A DNA stretch of 64,000 nt from Flavobacterium sp. LC2016-13. Lineage in GTDB: Bacteria > Bacteroidota > Bacteroidia > Flavobacteriales > Flavobacteriaceae. Of the stretch, positions 24,444 through 33,969 are shown piece after piece. Location of the stretch: the NCBI RefSeq assembly GCF_009707955.1, contig NZ_WMDQ01000001.1:682001-746000 (forward strand), given 5' to 3'. The number at the start of each line of letters is the position of its first letter. The first letter of the stretch is position 1. The notes below the pieces were generated by a model, which searched no databases, had not been told where the DNA came from, and saw nothing but the letters and a program-made list of their open reading frames with translations. The position numbers were made by a program, and so were the translations under genes.

Positions 24444-26482
24444 ATGAAAGTATTAGATTTCCCTTTGATTAAAATTACGATTGGCTTTATTTTAGGTGTT
24501 TTAGTTTGCTATTATTATAAACCAACAATACCGATTACTGCAATTGTATTGATTTTCAATTTAATACTTCTTCTGATCTTATATTTCTCTTCTAAGAAAA
24601 ATAAAAATTTGAATCTATTTTTCGGAATAAGTACTTATTGCACTTCTTTTTGCATCGGAATAATTAGCTTGTTAGTGAATACCGATTCTCTTCAAAAAGC
24701 TAATTATTTATATTTTAAAAAAACATTTGAGAAACCACATACCATTACTTGTACACTGCGCGAAAAAATAAAAGGCAATGATTATAGTGATCGGTTTATT
24801 GCCGTTATAAATAGCATTGATAATAAGAGTTATAGCGGAAAAATCATTGTAAACGTACAGAAAGAGAAATCGGCAAACCTACTTATAACAGGAAATGTAA
24901 TTCGGGCAAAAACAGTTTTGCAAGCCAATAGTTCTGCCAAAAACCCGTATCAGTTTGATTACGGTAAATATTTGTCTAACAAACAAATATATGCACAAAT
25001 TTACATTTCACAATCTGAGATTACAGTCAATAAAAAAATCAAAAAAGACATCTGGTTTTATGCTTCACGCTTAAATACCAGAATAGTTAAGAATCTTGAA
25101 AAAGCTAATTTTAATAAAGCCGAAATGAATGTTGCAATGGCATTAATTTTAGGACAGCAACAAGATATTTCGGCAGATATTATTCAGGATTACCAATATT
25201 CCGGAGCAACGCATGTTCTATCTGTTTCAGGATTACATGTTGGTTTCATTATGCTATTTATCCTTTTTATTTTGAAACCAATTCCGAATACGCGAAAAGG
25301 TTCGTTTATAAAATTAATGGCAATTTTAATTTCTTTGGGATTATTTGCAATCGTATCAGGACTTTCTCCTCCGGTTTTACGTTCGGTTGTTATGTTTTCA
25401 TTTATCGCTATAGGAAATCATTTGCGCAGAAGCACAAATACGTATCACACTTTATTAGTTTCTGTTTTATTGATATTACTTTTTGAACCTTATTTTTTAT
25501 TCGATGTCGGATTTCAGTTGAGTTATATAGCGCTGTTTTCTATCGTTTGGCTTCAACCCTTATTAAAAAATATAAGTCATCCAAAAAATAAGATTGTAAA
25601 TTATCTATGGGAAGCCCTGACCGTTTCGTTTGCAGCACAAATAGGTACTTTCCCTATTTGTTTGTATTATTTCCATCAGTTTTTCCAGGGCTTTTCTTTG
25701 TAACCAATATTCTAATTTTGCCTGTTTTATCTTTTATAATGATAGCCGGAATTATTGTTATGGTTATTTCTGTATTTCATAGTTGTCCCGTATTTATAGT
25801 TATAATTTTTGAAAAGAGTATTTATCTTTTAAATCTCATCATACATTATGTGGCTTCATTCGAGTCATTTGTAATTCGGGATATCAGTTTCAATTTTTAT
25901 TATTTAATAACTTTTTATCTATTGACTATCACGTCTATAATTTGGCTTAAAAAACCTAATTATACCAAATTGGTGGTATTCTTATTAACTATAATTCTTG
26001 TACAACTTTCGTTTATTTATACTAAAAAGGAAATTGAAAACCAGCAAGAATTAATTGTTTTTAACGCCAGAAAAAAAACAATTATTACTACGAGATACGG
26101 AAAAAACATTTCACTTTTTACAAATGACAGTCTCTTAAAAAATGAACCAAAAAACAGTATTCTTGATGCTTATTTAGTGGGGAATTTTGGAAATTTAAAA
26201 GAAATTAATCCAATTAAAAACACGTTGTTTTTTAATAATAAAAAAATTCTCCTGATAGACAGTGGCGGTGTTTATGAAAACAAAATTAAACCGGATATTA
26301 TTATACTTACTCAGTCTCCAAAAATAAACTTAAACCGTTTATTAGAAGAAGTACGACCAAAAGTTGTTGTCGCAGATGCAACAAATTCATATTCTTTTCA
26401 AAAGTATTGGGAAGCAAGTTGTTTGCAAAAAAATATCCCTTTTCATTCGACTCGTGAAAAGGGATATTATAAAATAAATTGA
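24444..26482 (+). pseudogene. comEC: comEC/Rec2 competence DNA channel, split by a frameshift
   Basis: Two overlapping frames together give one ComEC of about 680 residues. The first (24444-25703, 419 aa) has a DUF4131 N-terminus and the competence core, including ATHVLSVSGLHVGF and GLSPPVLRSVVMF. It then hits TAA at 25701 after YYFHQFFQGFSL. The second frame (to 26482) resumes with PGLFFVTNILILPVLSF and carries the C-terminal metallo-beta-lactamase-like part with LLIDSGG. The shift falls in five Ts at 25680-25684; a sixth T restores the frame, giving HQFFPGLFFVTN. Either the gene is broken, or this is a homopolymer sequencing error. ComEC carries single-stranded DNA across the inner membrane. 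Confidence 0.85.
26427..26468 (-). terminator. terminator of thioredoxin-like gene 1, inside the comEC 3' end
   Basis: A 14-bp perfect stem, AATATCCCTTTTCA with TGAAAAGGGATATT, around a 9-nt loop has a run of seven Ts on the minus strand. It encodes the last residues of ComEC on the plus strand. The 21 bases at 26426-26446 recur exactly at 27136-27156. Confidence 0.75.
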
Positions 26483-26492
26483 GGAATTGAAA

Positions 26493-26942
26493 TTATTCGG
26501 GATTTAAAATTAAATCAGATTCATATATCCATGCTTGTACATTTCCGGACTTATAGCCCAGTTTTCCCAATAAACCAAAATTGGTTTTTCCTTTTCTAAT
26601 AGAGGCTGTGGCGAAACAAACCTGAGGCAATTGATCGATTCCAAAGGCATCTTTTAAAGAGAGATTTTGGTCTCTAACGCTATCAGAAACTGAAGTATCA
26701 GACAAGTCCAGTTTTACTAATACAACATTTTTAGCCGACCACGATTGAAAATCAGAAGTTTTAAATATTTCATTCTGAATTTTATCTGATGTCTCTTTAG
26801 TTGTAAAAAAGATCAATAACGGTTTTCTCTGTTCATTACTAAGTGCTATTGCAGTACTCACGTCTGTATTCCACGTTAGGTTTTGGGATTCTACCAGTAA
26901 TGAACCTAAAAAAAATAGTAGGATAAGTAGTTTTTTGGTCAT
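26493..26942 (-). CDS. thioredoxin-like exported protein without active-site cysteines (copy 1)
   Basis: This 149-residue protein has a signal peptide (to about ESQ, residue 20) and a thioredoxin-like fold close to that of the complete copy at 27898-28365. The catalytic site is gone: the CGWC region is replaced by FFTTKETSDKIQNE, three residues shorter. The cis-proline region survives as QLPQVCF. It cannot act as a normal disulfide oxidoreductase. It may bind peptides or a partner protein. It forms a tandem set with the next two genes. Confidence 0.8.
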   Translation of the reverse strand: MTKKLLILLFFLGSLLVESQNLTWNTDVSTAIALSNEQRKPLLIFFTTKETSDKIQNEIFKTSDFQSWSAKNVVLVKLDLSDTSVSDSVRDQNLSLKDAFGIDQLPQVCFATASIRKGKTNFGLLGKLGYKSGNVQAWIYESDLILNPE

Positions 26943-27136
26943 AATAATAAGATTTGGTTAAATATTTTGAACCAATTTAACATAATAACACTAAAAAACA
27001 AGCGTGATCGAGTTAAAAAAATAAACAAAACCCAATAAAAGCAGATTTGATATTTAAAATAAAAAAAAATGTGATAATGAAAATTAATACTACGTTTAAA
27101 TAGCAAAACGATTGATACTTAACATTTAATAATTTC

Positions 27137-27175
27137 AAAAAAATATCCCTTTTCATACAGTTACTGAAAAGGGAT
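27137..27175 (-). terminator. terminator of thioredoxin-like gene 2
   Basis: ATCCCTTTTCA pairs with TGAAAAGGGAT, and a T-run follows on the minus strand. It shares 21 identical bases with the terminator at 26427-26468. The gap 26943-27214 holds only this element. Confidence 0.75.
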
Positions 27176-27214
27176 TCTACAAATTAAACTAAGAAACTTA
27201 ATTTAAATTTTTAG

Positions 27215-27673
27215 TTATTCGCTATCTACCGGATGTAGAATCGCATTTGATTCATTAATCCAGGATTTTGCACCTCCAGGCTTGTAGGCAAGTTTGCCCA
27301 AAGCGCTAAAAGTTGTCTTGTTTTTTTTAACAGATGCATTGGCAAAACAAACTTCAGGCAGCTCAACAACGCCAAAAGCATCTTTAAGCCTTACATTTTG
27401 ATCTTTATCACTGTCAGAGGCATTAATGTCAGACAAATCAAGTTTAACGAGAATTACATTGTCACGCGACCAAACAGCAAAATCTGGTGTTTTAAAAATT
27501 TCATTTTGAAGATTTTCCGGTACACCTGCAGAGGTGAATAAAATCAACATCGGTTTTCTTTGTTCGTTACTTATTGCGATAGCATCAGTCATATTTGTTC
27601 TCCAAACTAGATTTTGAGCATGCAACAGGTATGAACCAAAAAAAACAAGTAGGATAAGTAGTTTTTTAGTCAT
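27215..27673 (-). CDS. thioredoxin-like exported protein without active-site cysteines (copy 2)
   Basis: This 152-residue paralogue of the neighbouring gene has the same signal-peptide pattern (MTKKLLILLVFFGSYLLHAQ) and the same AISNEQRKPMLILF lead-in. The redox site is again lost (LFTSAGVPENLQNE). Cis-Pro is kept in ELPEVCF. Copies 1 and 2 resemble each other more than copy 3, so the loss came before their duplication. Each has its own terminator. Confidence 0.8.
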   Translation of the reverse strand: MTKKLLILLVFFGSYLLHAQNLVWRTNMTDAIAISNEQRKPMLILFTSAGVPENLQNEIFKTPDFAVWSRDNVILVKLDLSDINASDSDKDQNVRLKDAFGVVELPEVCFANASVKKNKTTFSALGKLAYKPGGAKSWINESNAILHPVDSE

Positions 27674-27834
27674 ATTAATTTGGTTGGGTTAGATTAGCAC
27701 GACTAAATTAACATAATATTTTAGTTTTACAAGTTTTATTAATATAAAAAATAAATTATATGTTTTTTTAATACCAATAAAATATCAAAATAATAATTAC
27801 CAAAAACATAATTGAAAAATTTTTCTTACTAAAC

Positions 27835-27867
27835 AAAAAAACTCCTTACATTGCTGTAAGGAGTTTT
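27835..27867 (-). terminator. terminator after the CGWC thioredoxin gene
   Basis: A 13-bp perfect stem, AAAACTCCTTACA with TGTAAGGAGTTTT, loop TTGC, with Ts following on the minus strand. It lies 31 bp past the stop of the 27898-28365 gene. Confidence 0.85.
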
Positions 27868-27897
27868 AGATATATTTAATGAAAAATGTCTTTTTAT

Positions 27898-28365
27898 TTA
27901 AGACTTTTTAGGATGTACAATTCCTTCAGCTACTGCTAACCAAGCAGATGGCCCACCGGCAACATATCCTGTTTGCCCAAGCCCTTTAAAGTTGATTTTT
28001 CCATCTTTAGATTCTGCACTCGTAAAAAATACAGTTGGAAAACCCTGAATTCCAAAAGCCTGTTGCAATTCATTGTTTTGGCTTTTTATTTCCGGAGTTT
28101 GCGGGGTTCTTCTAGGATAATCTAATTCTACTAAAATAACATTATCAGTTGCCCATTTTTGAAATTCAGTCGTTTTTAGAACTTCATTTTGCAAACGAAT
28201 ACACCATCCGCACCAATCGCTTCCTGTAAAAAACATCAGCATTGGTTTATTTTCTTTATTACTTACAGTAATAGCTTCTTTTACATCAGTATACCATTTT
28301 AATTCCTGTGCTTGAGAAGCAAAGGCGCCAACTATAAACAAGGCTATTAAAAATATTTTTTTCAT
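27898..28365 (-). CDS. periplasmic thioredoxin family protein with CGWC
   Basis: This 155-residue protein has a signal peptide (MKKIFLIALFIVGAFASQAQ) and an intact active site DWCGWC (Cys52, Cys55), followed by RLQNEVLK and the cis-Pro motif GIQGFPTVFF. It is likely a DsbD-gamma/TlpA-like disulfide reductase or oxidase in the periplasm. It is the complete member of a three-gene tandem family. It lies 52 bp behind the POT transporter and may be the last gene of the peptide-uptake transcript. Confidence 0.88.
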   Translation of the reverse strand: MKKIFLIALFIVGAFASQAQELKWYTDVKEAITVSNKENKPMLMFFTGSDWCGWCIRLQNEVLKTTEFQKWATDNVILVELDYPRRTPQTPEIKSQNNELQQAFGIQGFPTVFFTSAESKDGKINFKGLGQTGYVAGGPSAWLAVAEGIVHPKKS

Positions 28366-28417
28366 GGTCGTTTTAATTTTTTACAAAGCTAAACAAAATT
28401 TAAATTGCAAAATGCGT

Positions 28418-29902
28418 CTACTTTACTTCTTGCATTAATTTTTTTATCAAAGGCGTTGCTATAATCAAAACAACACCTGCAATTAAAGAATATAGTGCTA
28501 ATTGATAATATCCGCCAGTGTAAGCAATAAGTTTAGACATTAGTGTTGTACCTGTATTCGCATTCGACATTTCTGAACCAAGTTTTCCAGCTGCAAATTG
28601 TCCAAAAGCGCTTGATAAAAACCAAAGCCCCATCATCATACCAAATAATCTTTTTGGAGCTAATTTAGTAATTACAGACATTCCAATTGGTCCAATACAT
28701 AATTCACCAAGTGTATACAGTAAATAACCCAAAGCAAATACATTTAGAGAACTTAGTCCTTTTTCATCAACAAAAAATCTGGCACTATAAAAAATAAAGA
28801 AACCGGCTGCTAATAATATAAAGGAGAATCCGAATTTAATAACGGTATTAGGCTCAATTTTTCTTTTAAAAAGATAAATCCATAATATCCCAACTAAAGG
28901 ACTAAAAATAATAACATATAATGAGTTTATACTATTATTAACCACGTTTGGATCTATATGAAAAAACAACAATTTATTTGTTAAGTTATCTTTTGCAAAT
29001 AATGATAACGAACCTCCTGATTGCTCAGAGATTGCCATAAACATGAAATATCCAAAAATAAAAACGAAAGCTGCCAAAAGTTTGTATTGCTGGCTTCTAT
29101 CTTTTATTCTCAATAATTCAAACAAGAAATATCCTAATGCCGCAATACCAATTGCATACATAAAATACTCTGTAAAATCAGAATTGATAACCATGATATA
29201 AACCAATGGAATCACTAAAAAGGATCCTACATACACCGCTATTTCATAAACGTTACGTTTTTTTGGTGTATGATTTTCTAAAGGAGAATTTCCTATTGGT
29301 GCTAAATGTTTTTTCGTTAAAAGAAAAGTAACAACTCCAATAATCATAACGATCGCTGCAGAAAGAAAACATAAGCTCCAGGAATAATTTTTTCCTAAAT
29401 AAATAGGAATAGCGCCTCCCAGCATTCCCCCTATATTAATTCCGGCATAAAATAATCCGTAACCAGCATCACGTCGCCCGTCTTTTTCATGATATAATTC
29501 ACCAACCATTGAAGAAACGTTAGGCTTAAAAAAACCGGTTCCGATAATAGAAAGTGTTATTCCGTAATAAAAGAAATCATGCGGATTTGCAGCAATAAGT
29601 AAATTACCCAAAATCATTACGATTCCTCCAAAAAGAAGTGACTTTTTAAATCCTAAAATTTTATCGGCAAAAATTCCTCCAATAAAAGTAAAAGCATAAA
29701 CGAAAGCCTGAATGGCTCCGTATTGAAGATTCGCTTTTCCTTCAAGCAAACCTAATTGGTCTACCATAAAAAAAGCTAAAACACCTCTCATTCCGTAGAA
29801 GCAAAAACGCTCCCACATTTCAACTAAAAATAAATACCACAATTGTTTTGGATATTTACCCTTAAAATTTTGAATTTCCTCTAAAGCTATATTGTTTTCC
29901 AT
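28418..29902 (-). CDS. POT/PTR family peptide transporter (copy 2)
   Basis: This proton-coupled di/tripeptide symporter has about 494 residues from ATG 29902; the upstream GTG would overlap the previous gene. It has about 12-14 membrane helices. POT signatures are EMWERFCFYGMRG near the N-terminus (the ExxERFxYYG proton motif with Phe in place of one Tyr), GTGFFKPNVSSMVGELY and FYAGINIGGM. Its start follows the stop of the first transporter by one base, so it is translationally coupled. It imports small peptides across the inner membrane. Confidence 0.93.
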   Translation of the reverse strand: MENNIALEEIQNFKGKYPKQLWYLFLVEMWERFCFYGMRGVLAFFMVDQLGLLEGKANLQYGAIQAFVYAFTFIGGIFADKILGFKKSLLFGGIVMILGNLLIAANPHDFFYYGITLSIIGTGFFKPNVSSMVGELYHEKDGRRDAGYGLFYAGINIGGMLGGAIPIYLGKNYSWSLCFLSAAIVMIIGVVTFLLTKKHLAPIGNSPLENHTPKKRNVYEIAVYVGSFLVIPLVYIMVINSDFTEYFMYAIGIAALGYFLFELLRIKDRSQQYKLLAAFVFIFGYFMFMAISEQSGGSLSLFAKDNLTNKLLFFHIDPNVVNNSINSLYVIIFSPLVGILWIYLFKRKIEPNTVIKFGFSFILLAAGFFIFYSARFFVDEKGLSSLNVFALGYLLYTLGELCIGPIGMSVITKLAPKRLFGMMMGLWFLSSAFGQFAAGKLGSEMSNANTGTTLMSKLIAYTGGYYQLALYSLIAGVVLIIATPLIKKLMQEVK

Positions 29903-29903
29903 A

Positions 29904-31580
29904 TTATCTAACACCGTGCATCATTTTTTTCAAGAACGGAGTCAAAGCAAATAATACTATTGCCGCGATACCTGTAAGAACAACAAAGACCATAAAAAAC
30001 TCATATAAATTATGAATTTCGAATCCGGCAAAAAAGTGATTGTGTGCACTGATCTGATGTTTCTCTAAAAGAGATAGTTGCTCTGCTGTTGGTGTTATTT
30101 TGTTATCTAAAACCGCCTGAAGATCAATTCCTAATTCTTTTGCTTTTACGAATTTATCACCAGTAGCAGGCAAGATAGAACCTAAAGTTCCTCCTAAAGC
30201 ATAACCAGATGCATTCGACAAGAAAAATACTCCGTATAATAATGATGCAAAACGTTTTGGTGATAATTTACCAACCAATGATAAACCAATTGGAGACAAA
30301 CATAACTCAGCACAAGTATTTAAGAAATATAATAAAATAAGCCATTTTACCAATAACAATCCAGATGTTCCGATATAAGAAACCTGAGTGGCGATCATAA
30401 AGAAACTCACACAGATTATTACTAAACCGGCAGCTAATTTTACCGGAGAAATTGGTTCTTTATCTTTTGCTCTTAGAGTATCCCAAAGTATACTAAAAGG
30501 CACTGCCATTACAACCACAAAAAGTCCGTTAAAAATTTGAACCATCGATGGTGGCATTAAGTACCCAAAGAAGTGTCTGTCTGTTTGGTTATCTGCAATA
30601 AACGTTAATGAAGAACCTGCTTGTTCAAAAGCGGCCCAAAAGAAAATAATAAAGAACGAAACGATATAAATTACAATAATTCTGTCTCTTTCGATTTTTG
30701 TCAAAGAAGTATCAGAAATAATTAATCCGGCCAAGGCCAAACCACTAGAATAAATCAAAGTATAAATTAAATTCTGGCCTACTACATAATGAAAAAAGAA
30801 TCCTAATGCAACGAATGCAATACCGGCAACAATTAATGCTTTATTAGAGAAATTAGCTTTTTGCGATTCTCCTTCTTCAAAATCTGCTGCAACATTTTTA
30901 GAAGGTAAACCTCCTAATGGTCTTCCTTCCGGAGAAACCACATATTTATTTTTTAAGAAATAGAAAAGAACAGTCCCGATAAGCATTGCACCAGAAGCAG
31001 CCATAAAACCCCATCTAAAAGCGTGAATATCTCTAATTCCTCCTGAATCTTTAACATCTCCCAACAAAGGACAAATAGACTGGCCTAAGAATGCACCAAT
31101 ATTAATTCCCATGTAAAAGATAGTAAAAGCAGTATCCAATTTTGTTTTTTCCTGTTTTGGGTACAAACTTCCAACCATACTTGAGATGTTTGGTTTAAAA
31201 AATCCGTTACCAAAAACAATAACTCCTAATCCGCAATACATAATCGCTTTGGCCAAAGCCAGATTAGACTCAAAAATACTACCACTGGTAAATAACAACA
31301 TTTGCCCAATAGCCATTAGCAATCCGCCTAATAAAATACAATTTCTATTACCTAAAAAACGATCGGCAATAAATCCACCCAACATCGGTGTTAAATAACA
31401 AAGCCCAAGAAAACCTCCGTAAATTAACGAAGCTTCTTCTTCCTTCATCAATAATGAGTTTACAAGAAATAAAGTCAATAAAGCCCGCATTCCATAAAAA
31501 TTGAACCTCTCCCACATCTCCGTTCCAAACAAAACCCACAGTCCTTTTGGGTGCGCCGTTTTCACTTGAGTTTCTTCCAT
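29904..31580 (-). CDS. POT/PTR family peptide transporter (copy 1)
   Basis: This 558-residue proton-peptide symporter starts at ATG 31580. Motifs are GTEMWERFNFYGMRALL, GNGFFKPNISSMVGSLYP and FYMGINIGAFLGQ. It is longer than copy 2, mainly through a loop near residues 220-250 and an extended segment (AKELGIDLQAVLDNKITPT) before the last helix. It sits between the S9 peptidase gene (36 bp) and copy 2, which supports an operon that cuts and imports oligopeptides. Confidence 0.93.
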   Translation of the reverse strand: MEETQVKTAHPKGLWVLFGTEMWERFNFYGMRALLTLFLVNSLLMKEEEASLIYGGFLGLCYLTPMLGGFIADRFLGNRNCILLGGLLMAIGQMLLFTSGSIFESNLALAKAIMYCGLGVIVFGNGFFKPNISSMVGSLYPKQEKTKLDTAFTIFYMGINIGAFLGQSICPLLGDVKDSGGIRDIHAFRWGFMAASGAMLIGTVLFYFLKNKYVVSPEGRPLGGLPSKNVAADFEEGESQKANFSNKALIVAGIAFVALGFFFHYVVGQNLIYTLIYSSGLALAGLIISDTSLTKIERDRIIVIYIVSFFIIFFWAAFEQAGSSLTFIADNQTDRHFFGYLMPPSMVQIFNGLFVVVMAVPFSILWDTLRAKDKEPISPVKLAAGLVIICVSFFMIATQVSYIGTSGLLLVKWLILLYFLNTCAELCLSPIGLSLVGKLSPKRFASLLYGVFFLSNASGYALGGTLGSILPATGDKFVKAKELGIDLQAVLDNKITPTAEQLSLLEKHQISAHNHFFAGFEIHNLYEFFMVFVVLTGIAAIVLFALTPFLKKMMHGVR

Positions 31581-31616
31581 ATTATTCACTATTTATTTAA
31601 GGTTGATAAAGTTATA

Positions 31617-33788
31617 TTATAAATTTTCTTTTATAAAATTAGTCATTTTATTGTAGAGCTGAATTCTCGTTTTTCCACCATAAATACCGTGGTTTTTATC
31701 AGGATATATCTGAGAATCAAACTGTTTGTTTGCCTGAATTAATGCTTCCATCATTTGCATTGAATTTTGCACATGAACGTTGTCATCACCAGATCCGTGA
31801 ATCAATAAAAATTTACCTTTCAATTTATCAACGTGATTTATTGGAGAGTTTTGGTCATATCCGCTTGCATTTTCTTGTGGAGTCTGCATGTATCTTTCTG
31901 TGTAAACACTGTCATAAAATCTCCAGTTTGTTACCGGAGCAACAGCAATTGCCATTTTGAATACATCGTTTCCTTGAAAAATACAGTTTGACGCCATAAA
32001 ACCACCATAACTCCATCCGAAGATTCCAATTCTTGAAGCATCAACATAAGGATAAGCTCCTATTACTTTTGCTGCATCAATTTGATCTTCAACTTCGTAT
32101 TTTCCTAATTCTTTTTGAGTTACTTTTTTGAAATCACCACCTTTATAACCTGTTCCTCTACCATCAACACAAGCTACAATATAACCTTGTTGTGTAAGCG
32201 AAAGAAACCAATAATCGTCTGCATTATTCCAATCGTTATTTACTTGTTGAGATCCCGGACCAGAATATTGGTACATGAAAACAGGATATTTTTTTGAAGG
32301 ATCAAAATCTTTTGGTTTCAAAATCCACGCATTCAATTCGTTTCCTTTTGCAGTTTTTAGAACAAAAAATTCTTTTGCAGGAAGATTATACGCTTTCAAT
32401 TTATCAGCAAGAACCTGATTGTTTTCGATAACCTGAATTTCTTTTCCAGTTTTAGCCTCATTTAAAGTATACGTTGTAGGCACTAAATTACTAGAGAATG
32501 TTGTAATGAAATATTGGAAATTTGGACTGAAAGTTGCTGCGCTTGTTCCAACTTTTGTAGTTAAACGAACTTTATTTTTTCCGTCTAAAGCAATGCGGTA
32601 AATATCTCTATTGATTGAACCATTTTCTGTAGATTGGTAGAAAATAGTTTTTGTTTTTTCGTCGAAACCGTAGTAAGATACTACTTCCCAGTTTCCTTTT
32701 GTAACCTGATTTTTAAGTTTTCCTGTTTTATCATATACATAAATATGATTAAAACCGTCTTTTTCGCTTGTCCAGATAAAACTGTTATCTTTTAAGAATG
32801 TCAAATTATCTGTAACATCAACATAAGCTTTGTCTTTTTCATTCAAAACTACTTTTGCTGTAGCCGTTGTACCGTCGATAAATAATAAATCTAAGTTATC
32901 CTGGTGACGGTTTAGAACCTGAGCAGACAATGTGTTATTATCATTTGTCCACTGCATTCTTGCAATATAAAAATCATTATAGTTTCCTAGATCAACTTTT
33001 TTAGCAGCATTTCCTGCAACATCATAAACGTGTAATGAAACTACTGAATTTTTTTCTCCGGCTTTTGGATATTTGAACGTTTCAATTGTTGGATATAAAT
33101 CTTTCTTGAAAATTGACATTGAAAATTCCGGAACGGCACTTTCGTCAAAACGAATATAAGCTAGTTTTTTACTGTCTTTACTCCAGTCAAAAGCCCGGAC
33201 AAAAGCAAACTCTTCTTCATAAACCCAATCCGTAATACCATTTATTATGGCATTTTTCTTTCCGTCAGTAGTAACTGCTGTTGATTTTTTTGAAGCTACA
33301 TCGTAAACATATAAATTGTTTTCTTTTGCATAAGCAATTTTAGTTCCGTCAGGAGAAAAAGTCGGCTCCTGAACCTGAAAGTCAAAAAGCTTCGTTAACG
33401 TTTTAGATGTAATATCATACAAAAAATAATCTGCAGTAAAAGAGTGGCGGAAAATTTGGTTTGAATTACAAGCAATTAAAATCTTTTTTTCGGAAGCATC
33501 AAAAGTATAACTATCGATTCCGTCTGCAAGTGCTGCGTGATTTTTTGTATCTATTAAATTTGATACTTTTTTCAGTGTTGCAAAGTCATATAAATCTATT
33601 TGCATGCTTCTGTTAGCCTGATCAACATTCAGAACCGTATATTGATCTGTGTTTTTTAGCGATTGCAATTCATCCATTCCTTTAGCACGAAATGCTCCAC
33701 TATAAATATTTTCGACTGTAATTTTTTGTTGCCCAAAAACGGTTGCAACTAAAAACAAAAATATAACAGTAAGTTTACTTGTATTCAT
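31617..33788 (-). CDS. S9 family dipeptidyl peptidase (DPP IV type)
   Basis: This 723-residue exported enzyme has a signal peptide MNTSKLTVIFLFLVATVFGQ, an eight-bladed beta-propeller (about 40-470) and an alpha/beta hydrolase domain. The triad is Ser593 (GWSYGG), Asp668 (GSGDDNVH) and His700 (KNHGIYGG). The Glu motif WVYEEEF (188-194), which holds the peptide N-terminus in DPP IV enzymes, is present. It removes N-terminal dipeptides, often Xaa-Pro, in the periplasm. The two downstream peptide transporters fit uptake of its products. Confidence 0.95.
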   Translation of the reverse strand: MNTSKLTVIFLFLVATVFGQQKITVENIYSGAFRAKGMDELQSLKNTDQYTVLNVDQANRSMQIDLYDFATLKKVSNLIDTKNHAALADGIDSYTFDASEKKILIACNSNQIFRHSFTADYFLYDITSKTLTKLFDFQVQEPTFSPDGTKIAYAKENNLYVYDVASKKSTAVTTDGKKNAIINGITDWVYEEEFAFVRAFDWSKDSKKLAYIRFDESAVPEFSMSIFKKDLYPTIETFKYPKAGEKNSVVSLHVYDVAGNAAKKVDLGNYNDFYIARMQWTNDNNTLSAQVLNRHQDNLDLLFIDGTTATAKVVLNEKDKAYVDVTDNLTFLKDNSFIWTSEKDGFNHIYVYDKTGKLKNQVTKGNWEVVSYYGFDEKTKTIFYQSTENGSINRDIYRIALDGKNKVRLTTKVGTSAATFSPNFQYFITTFSSNLVPTTYTLNEAKTGKEIQVIENNQVLADKLKAYNLPAKEFFVLKTAKGNELNAWILKPKDFDPSKKYPVFMYQYSGPGSQQVNNDWNNADDYWFLSLTQQGYIVACVDGRGTGYKGGDFKKVTQKELGKYEVEDQIDAAKVIGAYPYVDASRIGIFGWSYGGFMASNCIFQGNDVFKMAIAVAPVTNWRFYDSVYTERYMQTPQENASGYDQNSPINHVDKLKGKFLLIHGSGDDNVHVQNSMQMMEALIQANKQFDSQIYPDKNHGIYGGKTRIQLYNKMTNFIKENL

Positions 33789-33932
33789 TTGAATTAATTT
33801 AAATATAAAAAGAGCCCAATTTTAGTGAAAAAAATAAACATAATACACATTTTAAGTGTTAAATGTTAAAAAAAATAACGATTGCGTACTTTTCATTTTT
33901 TAAATAGTTTACCAACAAAACCCTTAAATTGG

Positions 33933-33940
33933 TATATTTG
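33933..33940 (+). promoter_or_regulatory. -7 box TATATTTG of the HMG-CoA reductase gene
   Basis: An exact TAnnTTTG, followed by GCCGC, lies 29 bp before the ATG. A TTTA at 33908-33911 is 21 bp upstream. Confidence 0.55.
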
Positions 33941-33969
33941 CCGCAACATTACTATTTAAAATACTGAAA

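Noticed and set aside
25676..25690. Programmed -1 frameshift in comEC
   Set aside because: The zero-frame codons CAG TTT TTC do not form a good X XXY YYZ slippery heptamer, and no stimulating hairpin or internal Shine-Dalgarno is seen. An indel in the T-run is simpler.
25607..26482. Independent gene downstream of comEC
   Set aside because: Its first residues up to the T-run are out of frame with the ComEC sequence, and the rest continues ComEC exactly. It is the second half of one gene.
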